A stretch of DNA of 64,000 bases from positions 62,001 to 126,000 of the forward strand of contig NZ_AEDD01000001.1 of assembly GCF_000179615.1 (NCBI RefSeq), read 5' to 3'. The notes below the pieces were generated by a model. The model searched no databases. It was given only the letters and a program-made list of their open reading frames with translations, and was not told where the DNA came from. The DNA comes from Paenibacillus curdlanolyticus YK9. GTDB lineage: Bacteria; Bacillota; Bacilli; Paenibacillales; Paenibacillaceae. How positions within the stretch are numbered: position 1 is the first letter of the stretch; every line of letters begins with the position of its first letter. The translations under genes were made by a program, and so were the position numbers. This document shows positions 52,009 to 61,713 of this stretch, one piece after another.

Positions 52009-52725
52009 ATGAAGTTAACCCGCAGCGGGAAGCCGCTTTATTTGCAGGTTATGAGCATCATCAAGGATCGAATCTTGCACGGCATCTATCCTGTCGATTC
52101 GACGATTCCATCGGAGCCGCAGTTGGAGCAGGAATTCGAGGTCAGCAAAATAACGGTTCGGAACGCAATCAAAGCCCTCGTCCAAGACGGCTATCTGGAG
52201 ACGAGCAGCGGCAGAGGAACGAGGGTTGTTCGCAATACCTCCTCCTCCAAGCTTTCGAAGCTGAAGCGCTTTACGGAGGTGCTGGTGGAGGAGGGGTTCC
52301 AAATCCGCAAGCAGCTGCTGCGCGCAGAGCTCGCGGCCAATGAGCCGGATAGCGAGCCATTCCGTTTGCTTGGCCCCCAGTGCTTGCGAATCGAGCGGTT
52401 GTATCATTTGAATGAAACGCCGTACATTCATTTTACGCATTACGTATCGGCCGAGCTGATCGGCCTATCGGGTGCTGATCTGAGCGCGCAATCGTTGTAC
52501 GAGTTGCTTGAGGAGCAGGGCGTTACGTTGGACAAGCATCGGGATGAGTTCGCGGTTTCTACCGTCCCGCCTGACGTACAGGAGGCATTGGGCCTGCAAG
52601 AGCAGGCTGCGGCGTGCCTCAAGCGTTCGCGCTTTTCGTATGGCGAGAGCGGGGAGCTCATTGAATACAGCGTCGGCTACTACAACACGAACCTGCATCC
52701 TTATGTCGTCAACTATGATGGATAA
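52009..52725 (+). CDS. GntR-family (HutC-type) regulator
   Basis: 238 residues. Winged helix 1-75 (KPLYLQVMSIIKDRILHGIYPVDSTIPSEPQLEQEFEVSKITVRNAIKALVQDGYL), then the UTRA ligand domain (about 90-238, RIERLYHLNETPYIHFTHYV ... YNTNLHPYVV). HutC-type members bind sugar acids or phosphorylated sugars. Fifth gene of the operon; the palindromes around the 47901-47929 promoter are the likely sites. Confidence 0.9.
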   Translation: MKLTRSGKPLYLQVMSIIKDRILHGIYPVDSTIPSEPQLEQEFEVSKITVRNAIKALVQDGYLETSSGRGTRVVRNTSSSKLSKLKRFTEVLVEEGFQIRKQLLRAELAANEPDSEPFRLLGPQCLRIERLYHLNETPYIHFTHYVSAELIGLSGADLSAQSLYELLEEQGVTLDKHRDEFAVSTVPPDVQEALGLQEQAAACLKRSRFSYGESGELIEYSVGYYNTNLHPYVVNYDG

Positions 52726-52735
52726 CGCAATCCGG

Positions 52736-52798
52736 ACTCCCGTGCGCTTGAGAGGAAAGGGCCAGCCCTGTCTTCTTTTGGCGGCAGCGGGAGTTTCT
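52736..52798 (+). terminator. possible terminator of the glucosaminate-type operon
   Basis: ACTCCCG (52736-52742) and CGGGAGT (52788-52794) with inner pairing, followed by TTCTTG. Weak T-run. Confidence 0.4.
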
Positions 52799-52878
52799 TG
52801 TATTGGGCGGGCGCATGCGGATCACAATAGCAGTAGCTTATTCATGGAAATGGCATGTCGACGGGGAGGAGGAGGCGC

Positions 52879-54642
52879 ATGACACAATGGTTCCGAAGAT
52901 CGTTGAAACGCAAAATAACGATTTTGCTGCTCGTATCCATTCTGGTGCCGCTCGTATCGCTAGGGCTGTTCGCTTACTGGATCGCTTCGGATCTGACGGA
53001 GGAGAAGACCAAGCAGTCCGGTATGAGCATTCTCGAACAGATGGAAACGAACCTTGAATTTATTATGGAAGACATGGAGCACATGTCGATTTTCCTCATC
53101 GGCAATAAAGATGTACAGAAGTATTTGAGCAGCTCGGGGGACGAAGCGATTAAGCAGCAGACGCGCATGATCGAGTTTTTGACCAACCTCGTGTACTCCA
53201 AGCCCTACATATCCGATATTACGATTTATCCCAACAATGACGTTAGTCCGGTATCGAACGTGACGATTTTCCAATCCGAATTGACTGATCTGTCGGGCGG
53301 GCGGCTGGATGCCTCCAGCAAATCGACGACCGCTTGGTGGTCGCCGCTGTATAACATCCGGACGGCGGGAGGAGATAAACGCGTCGTCTCGTTCGTGCGC
53401 CCTGTGCGCAGCTTGAGCGGATACCGCCCGATCGGCCAGCTTGTCGTTAGCCTTGACGAGTCGGTCGTAGCCAGCATGCTGCACAGCTCCGGTTTGCCGG
53501 TTGACGGCTATGTGCTGCTGCTTGACAACGACAATAGCGTATTGTCGGGCTCGATTGACCCGCTTCCGCGCACGCTAAGCGAAGCACTGCCTACACTTGC
53601 CCAGATGACAGGTAAGTCAGGCTCGCTGCAAGGGAGTAACGGCAAGGATCAGATGTCCGTCTTATACTTAACGATGCCGAAGGTTGGGTGGAAGCTGCTC
53701 GAAGCGATTCCGTCCGTCACCTACAAAGCCCAGAATCGATACGTGCTGGCATTGACGGGGATTGCGGTTGGCGTCGCGCTGCTGCTCATCGTTGCGCTTG
53801 TTATTTTCTTTGTCCAACGATTAACGCGGCCGCTGCGCATGCTGACCGATTTCTTGAAAACCTCGGACCCGGAGCAGCCGATGAAAACCTATCCGGTGGA
53901 ATCCATGGATGAGGTCGGCCAGCTTGTTCGCAGCTATAACCGGTTAGGCGGCCGCATTGAGCGGCTCACCGAGCAGGTGAAGCATGCGGAAGCAGAACGG
54001 ACGCACACCGATATGATTGCGCTGCAGGCGCAAATTAATCCTCATTTTCTGTATAACACGCTGTCGTCCGTCCACTGGATGGCGCTGATGAATCAAGACC
54101 ATAACACGGCCGAGATGGTTGGAAGCTTGACGGAGTTTCTTCGTTTCAGCTTGAACAAGGGGGCGCAGTATTGCACGGTGGAACAGGAGTTTGCGCATGC
54201 GCGGCATTATGCGAACATTCAGGCGATCCGATACCCGGACCAGTTCGAGATGATGTTTATGATGGACCCCGAGCTGCGCGGCACGATGATGGTCAAGCTG
54301 CTGCTTCAGCCTCTAATCGAGAATGCGCTGATCCATGGGATACAGAAGAAGAGCGGCAAAGGCGTGATTAGCGTGCTGGCAAGCCAGCAGGGAGCCGAGA
54401 TGACGTTCGCTATCGAGGATTCAGGCATCGGGATTGAGCCGGAGCGGCTGGCTCGACTCGTGTCGCTGCTCAATGCGCCTGACGAGCCTCATCGCGATCG
54501 TTCTCCCGAAGAAAGCTACGGCCTTCGCAATGTGCATCGGCGGCTGCTGCTGCATTATGGCGCAGATGCGGGATTGAAAATCGAAAGTACGCCAGGCGTT
54601 GGTACGCGTATCAGCTTTACCTTGCCAATGACGGAGGAATGA
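52879..54642 (+). CDS. YesM-type sensor histidine kinase
   Basis: 587 residues from ATG 52879, after GGAGGAGG. Membrane segment near 15-40, extracellular Cache-like sensor to about 285, second membrane segment (VLALTGIAVGVALLLIVALVIFF), HAMP (RLTRPLRMLTDFL), His_kinase domain with phospho-acceptor QAQINPHFLYNTLSSVHWMAL, and a HATPase with LLLQPLIENALIHG and ESYGLRNVHRRLLLHYG. YesM/YesN-type systems control adjacent carbohydrate transporters in this group. It lies ahead of the frameshifted response regulator, ABC transporter and GH20 gene. Confidence 0.92.
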   Translation: MTQWFRRSLKRKITILLLVSILVPLVSLGLFAYWIASDLTEEKTKQSGMSILEQMETNLEFIMEDMEHMSIFLIGNKDVQKYLSSSGDEAIKQQTRMIEFLTNLVYSKPYISDITIYPNNDVSPVSNVTIFQSELTDLSGGRLDASSKSTTAWWSPLYNIRTAGGDKRVVSFVRPVRSLSGYRPIGQLVVSLDESVVASMLHSSGLPVDGYVLLLDNDNSVLSGSIDPLPRTLSEALPTLAQMTGKSGSLQGSNGKDQMSVLYLTMPKVGWKLLEAIPSVTYKAQNRYVLALTGIAVGVALLLIVALVIFFVQRLTRPLRMLTDFLKTSDPEQPMKTYPVESMDEVGQLVRSYNRLGGRIERLTEQVKHAEAERTHTDMIALQAQINPHFLYNTLSSVHWMALMNQDHNTAEMVGSLTEFLRFSLNKGAQYCTVEQEFAHARHYANIQAIRYPDQFEMMFMMDPELRGTMMVKLLLQPLIENALIHGIQKKSGKGVISVLASQQGAEMTFAIEDSGIGIEPERLARLVSLLNAPDEPHRDRSPEESYGLRNVHRRLLLHYGADAGLKIESTPGVGTRISFTLPMTEE

Positions 54643-54647
54643 TAAGC

Positions 54648-56181
54648 ATGAGGCTGTTAATTGTAGATGACGAGGTCATTATCCGGAACGGGCTGAGCAC
54701 GGTTATTAACTGGAAAGAGCTTGGGTTCGAGCTGCTGTCTCCGGCCGCTTCTCGTTCTGGAAGCGCTGTCCCGCTTCCAGAACGAGAAGCCGCATATCGT
54801 GCTGACGGACATCCATATGACCGGCATGGACGGCATATCGCTGGCATCGGAGCTGAAGAAGCTGAAGCCCGATACGGAAGTCATTATTTTGACGGGGTAT
54901 GACACGTTTACCTATGCCCAGCAAGCGATTCGCGAAGGGGTAAGCGACTATTTGCTGAAAATGAGCCGGCCGGAGGAAATCATTATGGCCGCGATGAAGG
55001 CGAAGCAGCGGATCGTCGATAAGCAGCAATCCAAGAAGCAGGACATTCGCTCGCGCATCGCGCTGCGCGATCAGCTGCTGGAGCGTTTGCTGACAGAAGG
55101 CGACGGGAACGGGCAGTATGAGGATGCCATTAGCGAGCTGCTGCCGCTGCTGTCGGAAGCCGACCAATCGTATCAGGTTCTTCTCTTGTCAGCCTCGGGG
55201 TGGGGAGACGACGCTTACCATGAGTCACTGGCGCAATTCGCCGTTTCGAATATGGTGCAGGAGCTGATCGAAAGCGAGACGCTGCTGCGCAAGGATCATC
55301 TCGTGCTGGTCATCCGGCAGGAGGCTTCGCGGACATTGCGCCTTGAGCTGGAACGCATTAGCCGCAAGCTCAAGTGTAAGATTTATTCGGCCGCTGGCAC
55401 TGTCGGGGCCGGTCGGCAGCATTTGAAGCAATCCTATTCGGAGGCTGCATATGCGTTCACCTTTCAGTGGATTGCCGGCGATGAAGCGCAGCTTGCCTAT
55501 GAGGACGTCCGCGCCCGCAAAGGCGGCAGAACGATGTGCTCGCAGGACGAGGAGGCGCTGCTTGTCGCTGCGCTCAAAAGCGTCAGCGCGATCGAGCTGC
55601 GGCGCTGGGTCGACGCGACGGTTGCCGAGCAGCTTGCCGATGACCAGCTGACGCCGGATTCGCTGCACGCTTATCTTCACTCTATCGTCATCTCCGGTCA
55701 TCGCTGGCTGGAGCGAGCGCTGCAGGCAGTGGGGGAGAATGCCCCGCCAAGCGAGACGCGCGGGCAGCAAGAGCTTGCGGCTCGCTCGAAGCCGCCGCAG
55801 GAGGCGCTGTTTAATCAGCTTGCTGCTGTGATGGACATCTATAGAGAAAGCGTTTCGGGCGAACGCGTGCCGTATGTGAAGCGCGCCGTTGCTTTTATAG
55901 CCGACAATCTGGATAAAAACCTGACGCTGCAGCAGGTTGCCAAGCATGTCCATTTGAACCCGAATCACTTCAGTGAAGTGTTCAAGCGCGAGACGGGCTT
56001 GACGTATATTGAATTCGTCACGAAGGAGCGCATGCGGCGCGCCATGGAGCTGCTCACGCAATCGCCTGCCAAGATAAGCGAGATTGCGGGTAGGGTCGGC
56101 TACGAGGACGTCAAGTATTTTAGCCAATTGTTTAAGAAAACGACGGGGAAAACGCCTTCGGAATATCGCCTCAACACCTGA
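54648..56181 (+). pseudogene. YesN-type response regulator, frameshifted
   Basis: Starts at ATG 54648 with GGAGG ten bases upstream: MRLLIVDDEVIIRNGLSTVINWKELGFELLSPAA, then the frame is lost; the other frame resumes with LEALSRFQNEKPHIVLTDIHMTGMDG, containing the phospho-acceptor Asp, and runs to 56181. Domains: REC (about 1-125), a linker domain, and an AraC-type DNA-binding end (YIADNLDKNLTLQQVAKHVHLNPNHFSEVFKRETG ... IAGRVGYEDVKYFSQLFKKTTGKTPSEYR). The break lies in a perfect 19-bp inverted repeat (54747-54765 / 54772-54790). Unless it is a sequencing error, the sensor has lost its partner. Otherwise it would switch on the downstream transporter operon. Confidence 0.88.
54747..54790. repeat. 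perfect 19-bp inverted repeat at the frameshift
   Basis: 54747-54765 is the exact reverse complement of 54772-54790, separated by CTGTCC. The right arm encodes the conserved protein sequence; the outer half of the left arm is the part that does not fit a REC domain. Confidence 0.92.
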
Positions 56182-56346
56182 TGGATGTCTACCCTCATGC
56201 TGAAGACTGTCCCCTGCCCATGGTCCTTGATCCCCTCTATACTGAGATTATTCCCACCGAGCACAAGCAGCGAAGACGAAGCAACAAGCAGCTCGGTAGG
56301 ATGGAATAACTCAACTACAAGCATGAAATGGGAGGGTTTTACTTTG

Positions 56347-57663
56347 ATGAACAAAAAGACAACCGTAATCCTGTCCGTCGTACTCGCAGCCTCGTTGGCG
56401 CTTACCGCATGCGGAAGCTCCGATGACAAATCCGATAAAACAACAACTGAGGGCGGTAAAGAGAAAGTAAAGCTGACCCTCTGGCATAACTACTCCGGTG
56501 ACGATCAACGCGCGAAGACGATGCGTTCGCTCATCGAGCAATTCGAGAAGGATCATCCTGACATTACGCTCGACGTGCAGGCGATTCCGCCAGACGGCTA
56601 TCGTACACGCCTGAAGACGGTAGCGGCAGCCAATGAGATGCCTGATCTGTTCGTCATGTGGCCGGGCGTTATGACCAAGGAGTTCCAAGCGGGCAATCTG
56701 ATTCAACCGATCAACGGCTTGCTGGACAGCAAGAAGGAATGGAAGGACGGCTTCCTGCCGGGCTCCTTCGACGGTTTCACGATTGGCACGGACATCTACA
56801 GCGCGCCGATTGCTTTGTCGCCAACTTCGATTTTGTTCTATAACAAATCGCTGTTCGAGCAAAACAATCTGGAAGTGCCTAAAACATGGGACGACATGAT
56901 GCATGCAGTCGAAGTGTTCAAAAGCAAAAAAATTACGCCGATTTCGCTCGGCAACAAAGCGGCTTGGCCGGCACAATCGAGCATCTTGAGCTCGCTTGCT
57001 GACCGCGTGACAGGTACGGAATGGTTCTTGAACGCTGCCACGCAGGGCGGTGCGAAATTCACAGATCCAGCGTTCATCCAATCGCTGCAATATTTGAAGG
57101 ACCTCGGTGACGCTGGGGCGTTCCAATCCGGCTTCAACTCGCTGGACAACACGCAGGCAGAGCAATACTTTGCCCAAGGCAAAGCGGCGATGATGATTGA
57201 CGGCGGCTGGGCGCTGACGAACATTGCGTCGACGGCTTCGACGGAAGCGATGGCTCAAATGGGCGCAACGGTGCTTCCATCCACGCCAGGCGGCAAAGGC
57301 GATCCGAACACGCTTGCCGGCGTAGTCGGCACTGGCCTTGGCATGAGCGCGAAAGTAACGGGCGCGAAGAAAGATGCAGCCTATGAAGTCATGTACGCAC
57401 TGGCAGGACCAGACGCGCAGAAGCGAGTTCTGGAAAGCAATCAGCTCGTAAGCTACAAGGTCGACCTGGATAAATCCAAAGTAACGCCAATCTTCGCTGA
57501 AGTGTATGAGCTTGTGAACAACGTGAAGCGCACGCCTGTATACGATGGCGTATTGTCCTCCGCAGCAGCTGATGAAGTGAACAACGGCCTGCAGGAGCTG
57601 TTGATGGGCGGTAGCCCGGAGTCGATCGCGAAGAAAATCCAAAGCGCAGTGGAAAAGAAGTAA
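56347..57663 (+). CDS. ABC sugar transporter solute-binding lipoprotein
   Basis: 438 residues from ATG 56347 with GGGAGGG ten bases upstream; the longer frame to 56185 is not coding-like. Lipoprotein signal VVLAASLALTACGSS, then a charged linker and a CUT1-type binding protein (LTLWHNYSGDDQRAKTM, PDLFVMWPGVM, YFAQGKAAMMIDGGWAL). It captures an oligosaccharide outside the membrane for the two permeases that follow. The ATPase is not encoded in this operon, as usual where a shared MsmX-type ATPase is used. GH20 as last gene suggests an N-acetylhexosamine-containing ligand. Confidence 0.92.
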   Translation: MNKKTTVILSVVLAASLALTACGSSDDKSDKTTTEGGKEKVKLTLWHNYSGDDQRAKTMRSLIEQFEKDHPDITLDVQAIPPDGYRTRLKTVAAANEMPDLFVMWPGVMTKEFQAGNLIQPINGLLDSKKEWKDGFLPGSFDGFTIGTDIYSAPIALSPTSILFYNKSLFEQNNLEVPKTWDDMMHAVEVFKSKKITPISLGNKAAWPAQSSILSSLADRVTGTEWFLNAATQGGAKFTDPAFIQSLQYLKDLGDAGAFQSGFNSLDNTQAEQYFAQGKAAMMIDGGWALTNIASTASTEAMAQMGATVLPSTPGGKGDPNTLAGVVGTGLGMSAKVTGAKKDAAYEVMYALAGPDAQKRVLESNQLVSYKVDLDKSKVTPIFAEVYELVNNVKRTPVYDGVLSSAAADEVNNGLQELLMGGSPESIAKKIQSAVEKK

Positions 57664-57707
57664 CTATAAGGCATAAGACGCAACGACACAACTAGATTAT
57701 GCGGCTT

Positions 57708-57732
57708 CGGTTCTCCTGGGGAAGGAGAGCCG
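57708..57732 (+). terminator. intra-operon hairpin after the binding-protein gene
   Basis: CGGTTCTCCT / AGGAGAGCCG with five-base loop and no T-run. Such hairpins commonly protect the 3' end of binding-protein mRNA and lower permease expression. Confidence 0.6.
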
Positions 57733-57778
57733 GGCCGTTACTACCAACACGATTTGAAATAGAAAGGGAGGGGACATT

Positions 57779-58657
57779 ATGACATCTGCCAGCCGCACGA
57801 AAGCGTTTATAGCGGTCGGGCTTCTCCCCGCGCTGCTCTTATTTGTACTCTTCGTTATTCTTCCGATTATCTGGTCCGCCTATTACGGCTTCTTCGATTG
57901 GAAAGGCATTGGAGCTGCCACGTTCATCGGATTCGACAACTATACGGAGGTCGTGAAGGATCCCATCTTCTGGACTTCGTTAAAAAATAATATGCTCATC
58001 GTCATCGCATCCGTCTTCGGACAAGTGCCAATCGCGTTAGTGCTTGCCTTGCTGCTCGTCAAAAATTCGCGCCTGCATACGTTTATCCGCAGCGCCGTGT
58101 TTATGCCGATGGTTCTCTCATCCGTCGTTGTCGGCATCATTTGGGGCTACATCTATCATCCTGAGATCGGTATCTTGAACTTCTTGCTCGATGGGATCGG
58201 CCTTGGCTCGTGGAAGAAGGAATGGCTGTCCGATCCGGATGTGTCCATGTATTCGCTAATGGTGCCGATCATCTGGAACTATATCGGCCCTTATCTGATC
58301 ATGTTCATCGCGGCGCTCAACAACATTCCGAGCGAGATGGACGATGCCGCGAAGATCGATGGCGCCGAAGGCTCCCGCAAGCTGTTCTCGGTTACGCTTC
58401 CGCTCGTATGGGATACGATCAAGGTAGCCGTCGTGCTCTGCATTTCCGGCAGTTTGAAAGCATTCGACCTGATTTACGTCATGACAGGCGGCGGCCCGGC
58501 GCACTCGACGGAGCTGCTCGCATCCTACATGTACAACAATACATTCTCGATTTACAGATATGGTTACGGCAGCGCGGTATCGACGGTCATCATTATCATT
58601 AGCTTACTTCTTGTCGCTGGCAGCCAATATTTGATGAAACGGGGGGATCGTCTATGA
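57779..58657 (+). CDS. ABC sugar permease, first subunit (UgpA/LacF-like)
   Basis: 292 residues, six membrane helices (first at about 9-33). The EAA loop near residue 195-215 reads MDDAAKIDGAEGSRKLFSVTLPLVWD, which docks the ATPase. Start ATG 57779 with AAAGGGAGG upstream. Overlaps the second permease by four bases. MalF-type partner in a CUT1 importer for oligosaccharide. Confidence 0.92.
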   Translation: MTSASRTKAFIAVGLLPALLLFVLFVILPIIWSAYYGFFDWKGIGAATFIGFDNYTEVVKDPIFWTSLKNNMLIVIASVFGQVPIALVLALLLVKNSRLHTFIRSAVFMPMVLSSVVVGIIWGYIYHPEIGILNFLLDGIGLGSWKKEWLSDPDVSMYSLMVPIIWNYIGPYLIMFIAALNNIPSEMDDAAKIDGAEGSRKLFSVTLPLVWDTIKVAVVLCISGSLKAFDLIYVMTGGGPAHSTELLASYMYNNTFSIYRYGYGSAVSTVIIIISLLLVAGSQYLMKRGDRL

Positions 58658-59490
58658 TGCAGCTTATTCAGCGCAAATGGAAGAGCGGCTTGGTTAAAAC
58701 GCTCATGGTCCTCTATGCACTCATTACGCTTTATCCGCTGATCTGGCTATTCATGAGCTCGGTGAAATCGAACGAAGAATTTTACTCGCGGCCGTTTCTG
58801 CTGCCGACGAAGTGGCATTGGGATAGCTTCTCCCGCGCCTGGAACGTCTCGGATATGGGGACGGGGATGATCAATTCCATCATCGTAACGGGCATCTCGC
58901 TCGTGCTGACGCTGGTCATTGCCGCATTGGCCGCATACGTGCTGTCGCGGTTCCAATTCCGCTTCAAGCTGCTCGTGATGGGATTGTTCCTGCTCGGCAT
59001 GCTCATTCCGATTCACAGCACGCTGGTGCCATTGTTTATTATGATGAACCAGACGCATCTGCTTAACACGTACGGCGCGCTCATTTTCCCGTATGTGGCA
59101 TTCGAATTGCCGATTGCGATCTTCATTCTGCAAGCTTATATGAATACGTTCCCTCGCGAGATTGAGGAAGCTGCGTTCCTCGATGGCATGGGCTACTGGG
59201 GCATTTTCCGTAAAATGATGCTGCCGCTCTCGGCGCCTGCTTTATCGACCGTCGCCATTCTGGCGGTGCTTCGCTACTGGAACGACTTCTCGTTCGCGCT
59301 CGTCTTCATCAGCAAGCCGGCACTCAAAACGCTGCCGCTCAGCTTGTCGATGTTCGCAACTGGCTATATGACGGACTACCAGCTGACGATGGCGGCGCTA
59401 GCTATGGCTGTTATCCCGACGATCATTGTCTATCTCGTGTTCCAACGCTCGATTATGCAAGGGATGGTTGCAGGAGCGGTCAAAGGCTAA
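58654..59490 (+). CDS. ABC sugar permease, second subunit (UgpE/MalG-like)
   Basis: 278 residues, six helices; EAA loop IEEAAFLDGMGYWGIFRKMMLPLSAP near residue 170. Start ATG 58654 overlaps the previous stop. Forms the heterodimeric channel with the first permease. The C-terminus QRSIMQGMVAGAVKG is the family's typical end. Confidence 0.92.
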   Translation: MMQLIQRKWKSGLVKTLMVLYALITLYPLIWLFMSSVKSNEEFYSRPFLLPTKWHWDSFSRAWNVSDMGTGMINSIIVTGISLVLTLVIAALAAYVLSRFQFRFKLLVMGLFLLGMLIPIHSTLVPLFIMMNQTHLLNTYGALIFPYVAFELPIAIFILQAYMNTFPREIEEAAFLDGMGYWGIFRKMMLPLSAPALSTVAILAVLRYWNDFSFALVFISKPALKTLPLSLSMFATGYMTDYQLTMAALAMAVIPTIIVYLVFQRSIMQGMVAGAVKG

Positions 59491-59603
59491 GAGGTTACGC
59501 GATTTCATTAGGTTAGACAAAGGTACAGCATGGCTCGCGGCGACAACATGGACCCGTGGGCCTTCCTGCTTTTATAAATCGATCACACTGGAGGGCTCTT
59601 ACG

Positions 59604-61520
59604 ATGAATATTCGATTTAACGGCGAACTGGAAACGCTGCTGCCAGGCATCGAGCGGTTGGCGCCTGCGCTTGGCTTGACGTTATCGGAGAGAGAGGATG
59701 CGATCGAGGTACAGGTTTCGCGATCGGCACGGGGCTTGAGCGCAAGCTGGGATGGCGCGGCGGGACGGATCGGCTATGCGGAGAAGCATCAGTTTTTCCG
59801 GTCGCTGAGCTTATTCGTGCAGCACTACAAGCAGGGCGAGCCGTTCCATGTGGAAGAAGAGCAGCATTTTCGCCAAGTCGGCCCGATGTTCGACCTGTCC
59901 CGCAACGCGGTGCTGACGATCGATAGCTTCAAGCAAATGCTCGATATGCTCGCTTTGATGGGCATGAATACGGTCATGCTGTATATGGAGGATACGTATA
60001 CGATCGATGGCGAGCCATATTTCGGCTATATGAGAGGCCGGTATACCTTCTATGAGCTGAAGGAAATCGACGATTATGCCGATCAGTACGGCATCGAGGC
60101 GTTCCCGAGCATTCAGACGCTGGCGCATATGGAGGAGTTTCTGAAGTGGGAGCCGGTGTCTCATTACAAGGATACCAAAGGCGCGCTGCTCGTCGGCGAC
60201 GAGCGGACGAATCAGCTGGTGGAGCGGATGATCAAGGCGGTCAGCGCGCCGTTCCGCAGCAAGAAAATTCATATCGGGATGGATGAAGCGGAAGAGCTCG
60301 GACGCGGTCGGTATCTCGATCGCAACGGCTTCGCGGAACGGTTCGACATCATGACCGCGCATCTGGACCGCGTGCTGGCTGTCGTGCGCAGCCAAGGCTT
60401 GAAGCCGATGATGTGGAGCGATATGTTCTTGAAGATCGCATCGGGAGCTGAAAGCCGGGATTACGATACGGAGACGACGATTCCGGAGGAAATGGCGAGC
60501 CGGATTCCAAGCGATGTGGACATGGTGTATTGGGACTATGTGCATACGGAGCGGGAGGATTACGAGAAGCTGATCGCGGCTCATCGCCCGATCGGCAGCC
60601 GACTTATTTTCGCAGGCGCCGTCTGGATTTTCAACACGTTCGGCGTCAATTACGGCTTGTCGCTGCATGCGTCGGATACAGCATTGCAGGTGTGCAAGGA
60701 GCAGGGGATCGACGAGGTGTACGCGACGATGTGGGGCGATGACGGCAATGAGGGCAACCCGTTCGCTGCGCTGCTAGGCCTGCAGCTGTATGCGGAGCAT
60801 GCTTATACGGCGGGGCAGCCGACAGCTGCGCAGATTGCGGAGCGGGTGAGGCTGTGCACGGGCATGGACGCAGAGTCTTTCCTTCAGCTGAAGGATTTGG
60901 ACGAGACGCCGGGTGCGGAGCCGAATAACAGCAAGCAGAGCAATCCGTCGAAGTTTTTGCTGTATCAGGACGTGCTGCTTGGCTTGTTCGATCATCAAAT
61001 CGCAGGCTTGGAGCTGAACAGCCATTATGCGCAGCTGGAAGCGCGTATTCGGAGCAAGCGCACGCAAGGGAACAAGCTGGACCATGTACTGGATGTGCCG
61101 GAGAAGCTATGTGCAGTATTGAAGCTGAAGAGCGAACAAGGCATTGCGTTGAAAGCGGCCTATGATGCGGGCGACCATGAGGCGCTTCGCCATGCGGCTA
61201 TGGTTGAGCTGCCTGCGATTGCCGAGGCGGTTCGCGCGCTTCGGATTGCGCATCGCACCGTATGGCTGCGCACCTTCAAGCCGTTCGGCTGGGAAGTGAT
61301 CGATATTCGTTATGGCGGCGTGCTGAGCCGGTTGGATACGGCGATGTATCGTTTGCTGGAGTATGTCCACGGCAGAATAGAGCGGATCGAGGAGCTGGAG
61401 CAGGATCGGCTGGTTTACAGCACGGCTAACCGGTTCAACAACCGCGGCTTGGGCTGGTGCAGCTACTATTACCGGATGGCTTCCCCGAATGTGTTCTATC
61501 ACGTAGTGAACCCGTTCTAA
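59604..61520 (+). CDS. GH20-family beta-N-acetylhexosaminidase
   Basis: 638 residues from ATG 59604 with GGAGG nine bases before it. TIM-barrel GH20 with the catalytic pair Asp227-Glu228 in HIGMDEAEELG; Asp orients the substrate acetamido group and Glu is the acid. No signal peptide, so it works in the cytoplasm on imported oligosaccharide, releasing GlcNAc or GalNAc. The N-terminal 85 residues form the usual small alpha/beta domain; the C-terminal 200 residues are helical with WLRTFKPFGWEVIDIRYGG. Last gene of the transporter operon. Confidence 0.9.
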   Translation: MNIRFNGELETLLPGIERLAPALGLTLSEREDAIEVQVSRSARGLSASWDGAAGRIGYAEKHQFFRSLSLFVQHYKQGEPFHVEEEQHFRQVGPMFDLSRNAVLTIDSFKQMLDMLALMGMNTVMLYMEDTYTIDGEPYFGYMRGRYTFYELKEIDDYADQYGIEAFPSIQTLAHMEEFLKWEPVSHYKDTKGALLVGDERTNQLVERMIKAVSAPFRSKKIHIGMDEAEELGRGRYLDRNGFAERFDIMTAHLDRVLAVVRSQGLKPMMWSDMFLKIASGAESRDYDTETTIPEEMASRIPSDVDMVYWDYVHTEREDYEKLIAAHRPIGSRLIFAGAVWIFNTFGVNYGLSLHASDTALQVCKEQGIDEVYATMWGDDGNEGNPFAALLGLQLYAEHAYTAGQPTAAQIAERVRLCTGMDAESFLQLKDLDETPGAEPNNSKQSNPSKFLLYQDVLLGLFDHQIAGLELNSHYAQLEARIRSKRTQGNKLDHVLDVPEKLCAVLKLKSEQGIALKAAYDAGDHEALRHAAMVELPAIAEAVRALRIAHRTVWLRTFKPFGWEVIDIRYGGVLSRLDTAMYRLLEYVHGRIERIEELEQDRLVYSTANRFNNRGLGWCSYYYRMASPNVFYHVVNPF

Positions 61521-61579
61521 TACCCTCCCGCTGGCCGCTGGCCGTGGAGGGCGCTTCTGCGAAGGGGAGCAAGCGAATT

Positions 61580-61628
61580 GTGGGGTGTCCAAACAGCCGT
61601 AACGGCTGGGGGCGCCCCTTTTTTTTGT
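61580..61628 (+). terminator. terminator of the transporter/GH20 operon
   Basis: GGGGTG.CC / GG.CGCCCC outer arms and CAGCCG / CGGCTG inner arms, followed by eight T. Confidence 0.8.
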
Positions 61629-61713
61629 GATGCAGCGGCTGGGGTATTGATTGAGATTGGATTGCGGCGCACGCCCCGAGTGAAGGTAGCATTGGTGCGT
61701 GCAGCAGTTGGCT

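Noticed and set aside
55225-56127. 300-codon minus-strand frame opposite the response regulator
   Set aside because: The plus strand encodes a clear AraC-type regulator; antisense frame is incidental.
56311-57642. 443-codon minus-strand frame opposite the solute-binding protein
   Set aside because: The plus-strand gene has a lipoprotein signal, ribosome site and operon context; the opposite frame is composition-driven.
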